From Pseudomonas guineae (lineage in GTDB: Bacteria; Pseudomonadota; Gammaproteobacteria; Pseudomonadales; Pseudomonadaceae), in NCBI RefSeq assembly GCF_900113745.1, contig NZ_FOQL01000006.1, positions 38,010 to 102,009 on the forward strand: DNA of 64,000 nt, read 5' to 3'. A program made the position numbers and the translations under genes. The notes under the pieces are model-generated. The model searched no databases. It saw nothing but the letters and a program-made list of their open reading frames with translations, and was not told the DNA's origin. Shown piece after piece: positions 18,027 through 26,815 of this stretch. Each line of letters starts with the position of its first letter. Position 1 is the first letter of the stretch.

Positions 18027-18277
18027 ACATTTTTGACTTCTTTCGTGAACGCAAGAAAGAAACTACAGCGTCCATCGCGAAAGAGCGCTTACAAATCATC
18101 GTCGCTCACGAGCGCGGCCAGCGCAGCCAGCCGGACTACCTACCGGCCCTGCAGCAAGAACTGGTCGAGGTGATCCGCAAGTACGTCAATATCGATTCGG
18201 ATCAAGTTCAGGTCGCACTGGAAAACCAGGGCAGCTGTTCCATTCTGGAACTCAACATCACCCTGCCTGATCGTTGA
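18023..18277 (+). CDS. minE: Cell division topological specificity factor MinE
   Basis: An 84-residue protein that stimulates MinD ATPase and restricts MinCD to the poles. It has the N-terminal membrane/anti-MinCD segment (MNIFDFFRERKKETTASIAKERLQIIV) and C-terminal topological specificity domain (LPALQQELVEVIRKYVNID). Coupled to minD by a 4-nt overlap; preceded by GGAGGT. Confidence 0.98.
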   Translation: MNIFDFFRERKKETTASIAKERLQIIVAHERGQRSQPDYLPALQQELVEVIRKYVNIDSDQVQVALENQGSCSILELNITLPDR

Positions 18278-18291
18278 TTGTCTAATACCCC

Positions 18292-18317
18292 GAAACGGCG
18301 GCCATGGCCGCCGTTTC
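18292..18317 (+). terminator. Hairpin after minE
   Basis: A perfect 12-bp palindrome GAAACGGCGGCC/GGCCGCCGTTTC with a 2-nt loop lies 15 bp after the minE stop. The following TATTTG is only weakly T-rich, so termination is probably partial and rluA may be read through. Confidence 0.6.
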
Positions 18318-18333
18318 TATTTGTGGAAAGCCC

Positions 18334-18969
18334 ATGCCGCTGTCGAATGTCGTAATTCTCCACCAGGACGCCGCCCTGCTGGTGATCAACAAACCCACTC
18401 TGCTGCTCTCGGTGCCCGGCCGCGCCGAAGATAACCGTGATTGCCTGGTCACCCGCCTGCAGGAAAACGGCTACCCGGAAGCGCGCATCGTCCATCGCCT
18501 CGACTGGGAAACCTCAGGGATCATCGTCCTGGCGCGTGACGCCGACAGCCACCGCGAGCTGTCGCGCCAGTTCCACGACCGCGAAACCGAGAAGGCCTAC
18601 ACCGCGCTGTGCTGGGGCCAACCCGAGCTGGACAGCGGCAGCATCGACCTGCCCCTGCGCTACGACCCACCGACCAAACCACGGCATGTGGTCGACTTTG
18701 ATCAAGGCAAACATGCGCTGACCTACTGGAAAGTGCTGGAGCGTCACGCCGAGCATTGCCGCGTCGAGCTCACGCCCATCACCGGCCGCTCGCACCAGCT
18801 GCGCGTGCACATGCTCTCGATCGGCCATCCGCTGCTCGGTGACGGCCTGTACGCCCACGCACAAGCCCTGGCCGCCTACCCGCGCCTGTGTCTGCACGCC
18901 AGCATGCTCAGCCTGACTCACCCGCAAACGGGCGAACGCATGCGCTTCGAGTGCCCAGCACCGTTTTAA
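18334..18969 (+). CDS. rluA: RluA-family pseudouridine synthase
   Basis: Isomerises uridine to pseudouridine in structured RNA; the E. coli orthologue modifies 23S rRNA U746 and tRNA U32. The catalytic motif HRLDWETSG is at about residue 58-66 with the nucleophilic Asp, followed by the family motifs LTPITGRSHQLRVHM (about 150) and HPLLGDGLY. No S4 domain is present and the length (211 residues) suits RluA rather than RluC/RluD. ATG at 18334 is preceded by TGGAAAG. It follows minE as in P. aeruginosa. Confidence 0.9.
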   Translation: MPLSNVVILHQDAALLVINKPTLLLSVPGRAEDNRDCLVTRLQENGYPEARIVHRLDWETSGIIVLARDADSHRELSRQFHDRETEKAYTALCWGQPELDSGSIDLPLRYDPPTKPRHVVDFDQGKHALTYWKVLERHAEHCRVELTPITGRSHQLRVHMLSIGHPLLGDGLYAHAQALAAYPRLCLHASMLSLTHPQTGERMRFECPAPF

Positions 18970-18993
18970 GGACAGATCGCGTTGATAAGCACT

Positions 18994-19062
18994 GTAGGGT
19001 GGATGACGCTATTTTCATCCACCATTGCCGTTGGTGGATGGGTAAAGCGCCATCCACCCTAC
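18994..19062. repeat. REP-like palindrome
   Basis: Outer arms GTAGGGTGGAT (18994-19004) and ATCCACCCTAC (19052-19062) with an inner inverted pair CATCCACCA/TTGGTGGATG. It belongs to the same family as the repeats flanking the RAYT at 28.7 kb. It lies in the gap between the convergent rluA and histidine kinase genes, a typical REP location. Confidence 0.85.
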
Positions 19063-19106
19063 GAGGCTGAAAGCACTCCGTAGCCCTGATTGCATCCAGG
19101 CTGCTT

Positions 19107-20708
19107 TCACCCCTGCTTACGCGGCCAGATCAGGGTAAAGCACGCGCCACCCAGGCTCTCGCTGCGGCTGATTTGCGCACGACCGCTGTGCCAGTAGGTG
19201 ATGCGGCGCACGATGGACAGGCCCAGACCATGCCCGCCAGAGGCGCGAGTGCGGCTGTCGTCTAAGCGTAGGAAGGGGGTAAAGATGTGCTCCCAGGCCT
19301 CTTCCGGCACGCCGGGGCCGTCATCCTCGACATCCACCCGGCAACGCTGCGAGCCTATCTGGTAACTCACCCGCACCCGCGACTCAGCATGGCGCATGGC
19401 GTTGCTCACCAAGTTCTGCAGAGCACGGTGCAAGTAGCGCAGCTCAGCCTCAACACAGGCGCCGCCGCCATCCAAGGCATCGCGTGAAGGGCCGTGCTCA
19501 ACCCGCACACTGGCGCGCAGCGGCGCCAGCTCGGTAACCACTTGATCAATCAGTTCGTTGAGGTCGACCTGCTGGAAATTCAGCGCTGGTGCACCCTGCT
19601 CTAGGCGCGCGTAAGTGAGCATTTCGTCGACCAGCTTGTCGAGGTCCTGAATATCGTTGTCCATGCCCTCCATGTATTTACGCCGCGCCGCATCGGTTTG
19701 CGCATCACCGATCATCTCTAGGCCGAAACGCAGGCGCGCCACCGGCGTGCGCAGTTCATGCGACACCGCCCGCACCATCTCGCGCTGAATGCCCAAGGAC
19801 CGCTGCAGGTGCTCAGCCATAGCGTTGAAGGCCGCCGCCAGCCGCGCCACCGAGTCAGTACCGCGGGTTGGCACACGGGCATCCAGGCGACCACTGGCAA
19901 TCAGCGTGGCGGCAGCCTCCACATCCCTCAAGCGCTGCTCCAGCGGCCGCACCAACAGGTAAACCATCATGCCGATCAGGCTCAGGCTTAGCGCGCCGAT
20001 CAGCACCAGCCACTGTGCCGGATAAGGGTCCATCTGGTATAGCGGGCCGATTTCCAGCACCCAAGGCGTGTCGACGATGCCGGAGAACACATAAATACTG
20101 TCACCGCCACGGCCCAAGGCCATCACCGTATCACCTTCATCCACGCGGCGACGTTGGTCGGGGTCGAGGTCGGCCTGATCGAGACGCACCAGGCGCAGGT
20201 CGAAACCGAAGCGCTTATCGCGCTTAAGCGCAGCCAGCCGTTGCGGCTGCTCGTCCCAGGGGTAGCGCACCAGCTCATCAATCAACAAAAAGCTGGTGGC
20301 CCGCGCCAGCTGCTCACTGACCTGCTGCACATCGGCGACCAACAACAGCGGCTGTTCCCCCAGCTGGCTGTAAATACGCGCCTCGTGCGGGCCGGTCTGC
20401 TGCACCAGTACCTGACCGCGACGCAGGTTGTTGCGCGCGCTGCTGTCGAGGCCAGCCTCAGGCAGCGACGAGACCTGCATCGGAATACCGAGCAAACGCC
20501 CCCACACCGCGACGGCGCGGCGCCGCTCAATATCCACCATCGGCGTGAGGTTATCGGCCATCAGACGGAAGGTGCCCTGGGCCAGGCGCTCGCGGTATTG
20601 ATCCACGCGCATGTCGTTAAGTAGCTGCAGCGCGCCGACGCCGAGCAATGCCACCAACACCAGCACGGCCAGCATGCCGGCATAGATGCGCAGGAAGATC
20701 GAATTCAT
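19107..20708 (-). CDS. Sensor histidine kinase (RstB-like)
   Basis: Inner-membrane sensor of a two-component system with the response regulator upstream. Order of domains: TM helix near residues 10-30 (YAGMLAVLVLVALLGVGAL), periplasmic sensor of about 140 residues, a second TM near 230-255 (WLVLIGALSLSLIGMMVYLLV), HAMP, dimerisation/phosphoacceptor helix with His in VSHELRTPVARLRF, and an HATPase domain with NLVSNAMRHAE, DDGPGVP and GGHGLGLSIV. ATG at 20708 (MNSIFLRIYAGM, 533 residues) follows the regulator gene by 19 bp. The ligand is unknown. P. aeruginosa has a similar pair beside nrdAB (recalled as PA1157/PA1158). Confidence 0.9.
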   Translation of the reverse strand: MNSIFLRIYAGMLAVLVLVALLGVGALQLLNDMRVDQYRERLAQGTFRLMADNLTPMVDIERRRAVAVWGRLLGIPMQVSSLPEAGLDSSARNNLRRGQVLVQQTGPHEARIYSQLGEQPLLLVADVQQVSEQLARATSFLLIDELVRYPWDEQPQRLAALKRDKRFGFDLRLVRLDQADLDPDQRRRVDEGDTVMALGRGGDSIYVFSGIVDTPWVLEIGPLYQMDPYPAQWLVLIGALSLSLIGMMVYLLVRPLEQRLRDVEAAATLIASGRLDARVPTRGTDSVARLAAAFNAMAEHLQRSLGIQREMVRAVSHELRTPVARLRFGLEMIGDAQTDAARRKYMEGMDNDIQDLDKLVDEMLTYARLEQGAPALNFQQVDLNELIDQVVTELAPLRASVRVEHGPSRDALDGGGACVEAELRYLHRALQNLVSNAMRHAESRVRVSYQIGSQRCRVDVEDDGPGVPEEAWEHIFTPFLRLDDSRTRASGGHGLGLSIVRRITYWHSGRAQISRSESLGGACFTLIWPRKQG

Positions 20709-20727
20709 GGGCGGCTCACGGCGCGGT

Positions 20728-21450
20728 TCATGCCATGGCCTCGGCCGCCTCGGCAACAAACAGGTAGCCCTTGCTGCGCACCGTCTTGATCAAGCGCGGG
20801 TGCATCGGGTCATCGCCGATTTTTGGCCGAATACGCGAAATACGCACGTCGATAGAGCGGTCTTGGCCGTCGTACTCAATACCGCGCAGGGCGTTGAAGA
20901 TTTCCTCGCGGGAGAGAATCCGTCCTGCGTTGGAGGTCAGCAGCCACAACAAATCGAATTCGGCACTGGTCAGCTCAATGCCCTGCTCACCCAGCCAGGC
21001 CTCGCGCATGGCACTGTCGATCACCAGCGGGCCGAACTGCAAACGCCGGCGCTCACTCGGCTCTGGCGCCTCACTGCTTTCATGACGGCGCAGCAGCGCG
21101 CGGATACGCGCCAGCAGCACGCGCGGACGCACTGGCTTGTAGACATAGTCGTCCGCGCCCATCTCCAGACCGAGCACCTGGTCCATATCATCGGTACGCG
21201 CGGTGAGCATCAGGATCGGTCCCTCGTATTGCCCACGCACCTTGCGGCAGATCGACAAGCCGTCTTCGCCCGGCAGCATCAGGTCGAGGATCACCAAGTC
21301 AGGTTGCTCCTGTAAAATTCGCGCGGCCGCCTTGGCGCCGTCCATTTCGATGGACACATTAAGGCCATTGCCCTGCAAGTACTCACGGGTCAACTCGGCC
21401 AAGCGCTGGTCGTCTTCGACAATAAGAATGTGCCACGACTGCTGTTCCAC
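20728..21450 (-). CDS. OmpR-family response regulator (RstA-like)
   Basis: A DNA-binding response regulator of 240 residues. The receiver domain has the acidic pair EDD near residue 12, the phosphoacceptor Asp in LVILDLMLPGEDG (about 57), LTAR and the switch Lys in DDYVYKPV (about 107). The C-terminal winged helix (Trans_reg_C) contains LTSAEFDLLWLL and RSIDVRISRIRPKIGDD. The start is GTG at 21450 preceded by GGGAG. It is transcribed divergently from nrdA, with a NrdR-like box 87 bp upstream of its start, and is followed by its kinase. Confidence 0.92.
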   Translation of the reverse strand: MEQQSWHILIVEDDQRLAELTREYLQGNGLNVSIEMDGAKAAARILQEQPDLVILDLMLPGEDGLSICRKVRGQYEGPILMLTARTDDMDQVLGLEMGADDYVYKPVRPRVLLARIRALLRRHESSEAPEPSERRRLQFGPLVIDSAMREAWLGEQGIELTSAEFDLLWLLTSNAGRILSREEIFNALRGIEYDGQDRSIDVRISRIRPKIGDDPMHPRLIKTVRSKGYLFVAEAAEAMA

Positions 21451-21536
21451 AACGGACTCCCTGACAAGACGAAAACGGTCGGCATTGTATCAATGGGCCG
21501 AGCGCTGCATAGCGCATGCCATATTTCTGTAAAAAA

Positions 21537-21550
21537 CACTAGATGTAGTA
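21537..21550. promoter_or_regulatory. NrdR-like box 1
   Basis: The 14-mer CACTAGATGTAGTA has inverted ACTA/TAGT arms and fits the NrdR box pattern (CTA-AT-TAG core). An identical 14-mer occurs at 21953-21966. This copy is closer to the response regulator start (87 bp) than to nrdA (about 620 bp). Confidence 0.6.
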
Positions 21551-21681
21551 TTTACCTAAGAGATCAGTCACATCGGCGCAACCCGCACGAAAAGCCCGGC
21601 GAGCACCGACGAACGGTACACCCCAGTAGGCACGCGGGCTTGCCGCCAATCGCGCGGTTTAACCCACAATTCACCCACAAC

Positions 21682-21690
21682 TTATCCACA
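21682..21690 (+). promoter_or_regulatory. Consensus DnaA box
   Basis: TTATCCACA, a perfect DnaA box, within a stretch with further TCACCCACA/ACCCACAA-type near-matches. DnaA boxes control nrdAB in E. coli; here the box lies about 480 bp upstream of nrdA, between the two NrdR-like boxes. Confidence 0.55.
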
Positions 21691-21952
21691 GGTTGTTCTT
21701 GCTCGATCGCCTTGCAATACCCCAGATAGCGCATTATCTTGTATGCCAATCGCGCGACACCCACCATATGTTGGGTTTAGCCTAGCAACCGGACACAAAT
21801 AGAATAACGCTCACACGGCCTGAACTTAGCCCGTCACCGGTTGCCTGAAACACCTTTGCAACACGTCTGCTCTAGCGCAGCAGGCCCCCCTTCAGCGTAG
21901 CGCTCAGCGCGCCTGACAACGAATAAAGCAACAGCCGCACACGCGGTTGCAC

Positions 21953-21966
21953 CACTAGATGTAGTA
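21953..21966. promoter_or_regulatory. NrdR-like box 2
   Basis: Second exact copy of CACTAGATGTAGTA, about 200 bp upstream of nrdA. NrdR boxes usually come as pairs about three helical turns apart; no second box was found within that distance here. Confidence 0.65.
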
Positions 21967-22167
21967 GTCAAGGCGCAAAAACGCCTTGACGTGTGACTCT
22001 TGAGCCAGGAAGGCGCTTTAGTCGTACCTTCCCTGCCCAATTTGCAAGCCCCTATGTGCTCAGCCCCTGGCTGTGCCCATGGCATTGTTGAAATGGAATG
22101 AATAGCAGTAGCCGCAGTGATCGACGACAAAGCGTCTGACCTATAAATACAGAACATGGAGACTTTC

Positions 22168-25077
22168 ATGCACACCGACACCTCCCGCGAGAACTCGCAG
22201 GCTAACGCGCCGCAGGCCACCGATGACAGCCAGAGCCTGAGCGCAACCGCGCCGGGTCAACTGCGCGTGATCAAGCGTAACGGCACCGTAGTGCCTTACA
22301 CCGATGACAAAATCACCGTCGCCATCACCAAGGCCTTTCTCGCTGTTGAAGGCGGCACTGCTGCTGCCTCGTCGCGTATTCATGAAACCGTTGAGCGCCT
22401 GACCGAACAGGTTAGCGCCACCTTCAAGCGCCGCATGCCCTCCGGTGGCACCATCCACATCGAAGAAATTCAGGACCAGGTCGAGCTGGCCCTGATGCGC
22501 TCCGGCGAGCAGAAAGTCGCGCGTGACTACGTGATTTACCGCGAACTGCGCAGCCAAGAGCGTAAGCGCGAAAGCATCGACACCCCTGCTCAGCCGCACC
22601 CAAGCATCCGCGTTACCCACCTCGACGGCAGCGTTGCACCGTTGGACATGGGCCGCCTGGACACCATCATCCGCGAGGCCTGCGAAGGCCTGGCCGAAGT
22701 CGATGGCGCACTGATCCAGAAAGAAACCCTGAAGAACCTCTACGACGGCGTCGCCCAGAGCGACGTCAGCACCGCGCTGGTGATGACCGCGCGCACCCTG
22801 GTTGAGCGTGAGCCGAACTACAGCTACGTCACCGCCCGCCTGCTGATGGACAACATCCGCGCCGAAGCGCTGAACTACCTCGGTGTCGCGGTCAGCGCCA
22901 CCCACCATGAAATGGTCGACTTCTACGCCCAAGCGCTGCCGGCCTACATCGCCAAAGGCATTGAGCTGGAATTGCTCAACCCCGTGCTGGCCACCTTTGA
23001 CCTGGAAAAACTCGGCAAGGCGATCAACCACGAGCGCGATCAGCAGTTCACCTACCTGGGCCTGCAGACCCTCTACGACCGCTACTTCATCCACAAGGAT
23101 GGCGTACGCATCGAGCTGCCACAGGTGTTCTTCATGCGCGTGGCCATGGGCCTGGCCATCGAAGAAGAGCAGAAAGAAGACCGCGCCATAGAGTTCTACA
23201 ACCTGCTGTCGTCGTTCGACTACATGAGCTCGACACCGACTCTGTTCAACGCCGGCACCCTGCGCCCGCAGCTGAGCTCGTGCTACCTGACTACCGTACC
23301 GGACGACCTGTCGGGCATTTATCACGCCATCCACGACAACGCCATGCTCTCCAAGTTTGCCGGCGGTCTGGGTAACGATTGGACCCCAGTACGTTCGCTG
23401 GGCGCTTACATCAAGGGCACCAACGGCAAGTCTCAGGGCGTTGTACCGTTCCTCAAAGTGGTCAACGACACCGCAGTAGCCGTTAACCAGGGTGGCAAGC
23501 GCAAAGGCGCTGTCTGCGCCTACCTGGAAACCTGGCACATGGACATCGAAGAGTTCATCGAGCTGCGCAAGAACACCGGTGACGACCGTCGCCGCACCCA
23601 CGACATGAACACCGCCAACTGGATCCCGGACCTGTTCATGAAGCGCGTGTTCGACGACGGCCAGTGGACCCTGTTTTCGCCGTCCGAAGTGCCCGACCTG
23701 CACGACCTCACCGGTAAAGCCTTCGAAGAGCGCTACGAGTACTACGAAGCCCTCACCCAGTACGGCGGCAAGATCAAGCTGTTCAAGACCATCCAGGCCA
23801 AAGATCTGTGGCGCAAGATGCTCTCCATGCTGTTCGAAACCGGCCACCCATGGCTGACCTTCAAAGACCCGTGCAACCTGCGCAGCCCGCAGCAGCATGT
23901 GGGCGTGGTCCACAGCTCGAACCTGTGCACCGAGATCACCTTGAACACCAACAAGGATGAGATCGCCGTGTGCAACCTCGGCTCGATCAACCTGCCGAAC
24001 CACATTAAAGACGGCAAGCTCGATACCGCCAAGCTGGAAAAAACCGTCAACACCGCTGTACGCATGCTCGATAACGTAATCGACATCAACTACTACAGCG
24101 TGCCGCAGGCGCGTAACTCCAACTTCAAGCACCGCCCGGTGGGTCTGGGCATCATGGGCTTCCAGGATGCGCTGTACCTGCAGCACATCCCGTACGGTTC
24201 CGACGCGGCTGTTGAGTTCGCCGACAAGTCGATGGAAGCGGTTAGCTACTACGCCATCCAGGCTTCCTGTGACCTGGCCGACGAGCGCGGCAGCTACGAG
24301 ACCTTCCAGGGTTCGCTGTGGAGCAAAGGCATTCTGCCGCTCGACTCGCAGCAGATCCTCATCGAGCAGCGCGGCCAGAAGTACATCGATGTTGACCTCA
24401 ACGAGTCCCTGGACTGGGCGCCAGTACGTGCCCGTGTGCAGAAAGGTATTCGTAACTCCAACATCATGGCCATCGCCCCGACCGCCACCATCGCCAACAT
24501 CACCGGCGTGTCGCAGTCGATCGAACCGACCTACCAGAACCTCTATGTGAAATCGAACCTCTCCGGCGAATTCACCGTGATCAACCCCTACTTGGTTCGC
24601 GACCTTAAAGCCCGCGGCCTGTGGGACTCGGTCATGATCAACGACCTCAAGTACTACGACGGTTCCGTGCAGCAGATCGAGCGCATCCCGCAAGAGCTGA
24701 AAGACCTCTACGCCACCGCGTTTGAAGTCGACACCAAGTGGATCGTTGATGCCGCCAGCCGTCGCCAGAAGTGGATCGACCAGGCGCAGTCGCTGAACCT
24801 GTACATCGCCGGCGCCTCGGGCAAGAAGCTCGACGTAACCTACCGCATGGCTTGGTACCGTGGCCTGAAAACCACCTACTACCTCCGTGCCCTGGCCGCG
24901 ACCAGCACCGAGAAGTCCACCATCAGCACCAGCAAACTGAATGCGGTGTCCAATGGCGGCAATGATGGCCTAAGCGCAGCACCGGCCCAGGCCCCGGAAG
25001 TGGAAATGAGCGCCGGTCCAGCGCCAGTGCCAAAGGCCTGCGCCATCGATGAACCAGACTGCGAAGCCTGCCAGTAA
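22168..25077 (+). CDS. nrdA: Ribonucleoside-diphosphate reductase class Ia, alpha subunit NrdA
   Basis: Reduces NDPs to dNDPs aerobically with NrdB. The 969-residue protein is longer than E. coli NrdA (761) because it has two N-terminal ATP cones (RVIKRNGTVVPYTDDKI near residue 33 and RVTHLDGSVAPLDMGRL near 147), the arrangement known in P. aeruginosa for dATP-driven tetramer inhibition. The catalytic core includes the SSCYLTTVPDD Cys, NLCTEI with the thiyl-radical Cys, and NxCxE-type residues; the C-terminal tail CEAC carries the redox pair that accepts electrons from thioredoxin. I chose ATG 22168 because GGAG lies 7 nt upstream of it; an ATG at 22156 would add 4 residues. Confidence 0.97.
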   Translation: MHTDTSRENSQANAPQATDDSQSLSATAPGQLRVIKRNGTVVPYTDDKITVAITKAFLAVEGGTAAASSRIHETVERLTEQVSATFKRRMPSGGTIHIEEIQDQVELALMRSGEQKVARDYVIYRELRSQERKRESIDTPAQPHPSIRVTHLDGSVAPLDMGRLDTIIREACEGLAEVDGALIQKETLKNLYDGVAQSDVSTALVMTARTLVEREPNYSYVTARLLMDNIRAEALNYLGVAVSATHHEMVDFYAQALPAYIAKGIELELLNPVLATFDLEKLGKAINHERDQQFTYLGLQTLYDRYFIHKDGVRIELPQVFFMRVAMGLAIEEEQKEDRAIEFYNLLSSFDYMSSTPTLFNAGTLRPQLSSCYLTTVPDDLSGIYHAIHDNAMLSKFAGGLGNDWTPVRSLGAYIKGTNGKSQGVVPFLKVVNDTAVAVNQGGKRKGAVCAYLETWHMDIEEFIELRKNTGDDRRRTHDMNTANWIPDLFMKRVFDDGQWTLFSPSEVPDLHDLTGKAFEERYEYYEALTQYGGKIKLFKTIQAKDLWRKMLSMLFETGHPWLTFKDPCNLRSPQQHVGVVHSSNLCTEITLNTNKDEIAVCNLGSINLPNHIKDGKLDTAKLEKTVNTAVRMLDNVIDINYYSVPQARNSNFKHRPVGLGIMGFQDALYLQHIPYGSDAAVEFADKSMEAVSYYAIQASCDLADERGSYETFQGSLWSKGILPLDSQQILIEQRGQKYIDVDLNESLDWAPVRARVQKGIRNSNIMAIAPTATIANITGVSQSIEPTYQNLYVKSNLSGEFTVINPYLVRDLKARGLWDSVMINDLKYYDGSVQQIERIPQELKDLYATAFEVDTKWIVDAASRRQKWIDQAQSLNLYIAGASGKKLDVTYRMAWYRGLKTTYYLRALAATSTEKSTISTSKLNAVSNGGNDGLSAAPAQAPEVEMSAGPAPVPKACAIDEPDCEACQ

Positions 25078-25449
25078 GGTGTTCGGCAACGCGCGGAGCT
25101 GAGCGGCATTCGCCGCGTTACCTGCCGGAGCGGCCCCCATCACGTACATGCGTACGCTCAGGGGTTCCACTCCAGCAGGTGCCTTGCGACTACTCGCTCA
25201 GCTACACGCTCGGACGTCGAGCAAGATCAAAAGCAATACCTCGGGAGAGGGCTAAGCAACACTGCCCTCCCCACTCATTACTAGCCCCCGCCCTCACCGG
25301 CGTGGGCCTCGGGGCAACGGCCAGTCATTAGAGCCACCCCGACCAGCGGCACCCGCTTTACCCTTGCGCGCTGTACGCAACGGAACACACTTAATTTGTA
25401 TATCCACACAGGCCGGTTATTTCACCGGCCCGTAAGCAGGAGCCAAGCC
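25078..25449. other. nrdA-nrdB intergenic region, no gene seen
   Basis: These 372 bp hold a short palindrome GTACATGCGTAC-like segment near 25143-25153 and no convincing coding region, promoter box or terminator. A minus-strand open frame crosses it (24970-25170) but has no start signal or recognised similarity. The length suggests nrdB may be separately tuned, for example by RNA processing or its own promoter. Confidence 0.5.
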
Positions 25450-26700
25450 ATGCTGAGCTGGGATGAATTTGACAAGGAAGACGGCGCCGACGCCGTTGTA
25501 GCCAACAACGCCTCTGCCCAACAGGCAGACATGGGCTTCGACAAGCTTGACCAAGTCGGCGGTGCTGCCGCTGTTGAAGCCCGCGCCGTAGCCAGCGACG
25601 ACAGCGCTGCTGTCGCCCGCGCCAAAGCCTCGCTTGACCAACTCGACATCGCCGAAGGCCTGGCCGAGCTGGAAGGCACTGCCGCGCGCGTTGCCGTTGA
25701 CGAAAAACGCATGATCAACTGCCGCGCCGACCTCAACCAGCTCGTACCCTTCAAGTACGACTGGGCCTGGCAGAAGTACCTGGATGGTTGCGCCAACCAC
25801 TGGATGCCGCAAGAAGTGAACATGAACGCGGACATCGCGTTGTGGAAAACCCCAGACGGCCTGACCGACGACGAGCGCCGCATCGTTATGCGCAACCTCG
25901 GCTTCTTCTCCACTGCCGACAGCCTGGTTGCCAACAACCTCGCCCTGGCCGTGTACCGCCTGATCACCAACCCGGAGTGCCGCCAGTACATCCTGCGCCA
26001 AACCTTCGAAGAGGCGATCCACACCCACGCCTACCAGTACTGCATCGAATCGCTGGGCATGGATGAAGGCGCGATCTTCAACATGTACCACGAGATCCCA
26101 TCGGTCGCGAAGAAAGCCAGCTGGGGCCTCAAGTACACCCGCTCGATCTCCGATCCGACCTTCAACACCGGCACGGTTGAGACCGACAAAGAACTGCTGC
26201 GCAACCTGATCGCCTACTACTGCGTACTGGAAGGCATCTTCTTCTACTGCGGCTTCACCCAGATCCTCTCCATGGGTCGCCGCAACAAGATGACCGGCGT
26301 GGCTGAGCAGTTCCAGTACATCCTGCGTGACGAGTCCATGCACTTGAACTTCGGCATCGACGTGATCAACCAGATCAAGATCGAAAACCCACACCTGTGG
26401 GATGCCCAGCTCAAAGACGAAGCCACCCAGATGATCCTGCAGGGCACTCAACTGGAAATCGAATACGCACGCGACACCATGCCGCGCGGCGTACTGGGCA
26501 TGAACGCGGCAATGATGGAGGACTACCTCAAGTTCATCGCCAACCGTCGCCTAACCCAGATCGGTTTGAAGGAAGAGTACCCAGGTACCACCAACCCATT
26601 CCCATGGATGAGCGAAATCATGGACTTGAAGAAAGAGAAGAACTTCTTCGAGACGCGGGTTATTGAGTATCAGACCGGTGGGGCGTTGAGCTGGGATTGA
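25450..26700 (+). CDS. nrdB: Ribonucleoside-diphosphate reductase class Ia, beta subunit NrdB
   Basis: Provides the tyrosyl radical/di-iron cofactor for NrdA. The 416-residue protein has an N-terminal extension of about 90 residues rich in Ala/Asp before the ferritin-like core, as in other pseudomonads. Metal-site motifs: DEESM-type RDESMHLNFG, ETIHTHAYQ-type EEAIHTHAYQYCIESL, and the long helices around NLAL and EGIFFYCGF. ATG at 25450 (MLSWDEFDKEDG) is preceded by CAGGAG; an 18-codon upstream extension is unlikely. Followed by a strong terminator. Confidence 0.97.
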   Translation: MLSWDEFDKEDGADAVVANNASAQQADMGFDKLDQVGGAAAVEARAVASDDSAAVARAKASLDQLDIAEGLAELEGTAARVAVDEKRMINCRADLNQLVPFKYDWAWQKYLDGCANHWMPQEVNMNADIALWKTPDGLTDDERRIVMRNLGFFSTADSLVANNLALAVYRLITNPECRQYILRQTFEEAIHTHAYQYCIESLGMDEGAIFNMYHEIPSVAKKASWGLKYTRSISDPTFNTGTVETDKELLRNLIAYYCVLEGIFFYCGFTQILSMGRRNKMTGVAEQFQYILRDESMHLNFGIDVINQIKIENPHLWDAQLKDEATQMILQGTQLEIEYARDTMPRGVLGMNAAMMEDYLKFIANRRLTQIGLKEEYPGTTNPFPWMSEIMDLKKEKNFFETRVIEYQTGGALSWD

Positions 26701-26775
26701 TTCCAGTTACTCACTGAAGAGTTAAGAGCGCTTTACCTGAAATGGATGTTTGGGGTGGCGATTAGCAAGATCAAA

Positions 26776-26803
26776 AGCCTCGCCTAGTGCGGGGCTTTTT
26801 TTA
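26776..26803 (+). terminator. Rho-independent terminator of nrdAB
   Basis: Stem AGCCTCGC/GCGGGGCT (one G-U) with loop CTAGT, followed by a run of seven T. It lies 75 bp after nrdB and just before the AT-rich gene. Confidence 0.88.
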
Positions 26804-26815
26804 TTAGAGGCCAAC

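Noticed and set aside
22141..24693. 850-residue open frame antisense to nrdA
   Set aside because: Shadow of high-GC codon bias in nrdA; composition of the product is atypical and it overlaps a fully conserved gene.
24970..25170. Minus-strand 66-residue frame across nrdA end and gap
   Set aside because: No ribosome site or family; partly antisense to nrdA.
25417..26451. 344-residue open frame antisense to nrdB
   Set aside because: Mirror frame of nrdB with no family similarity.
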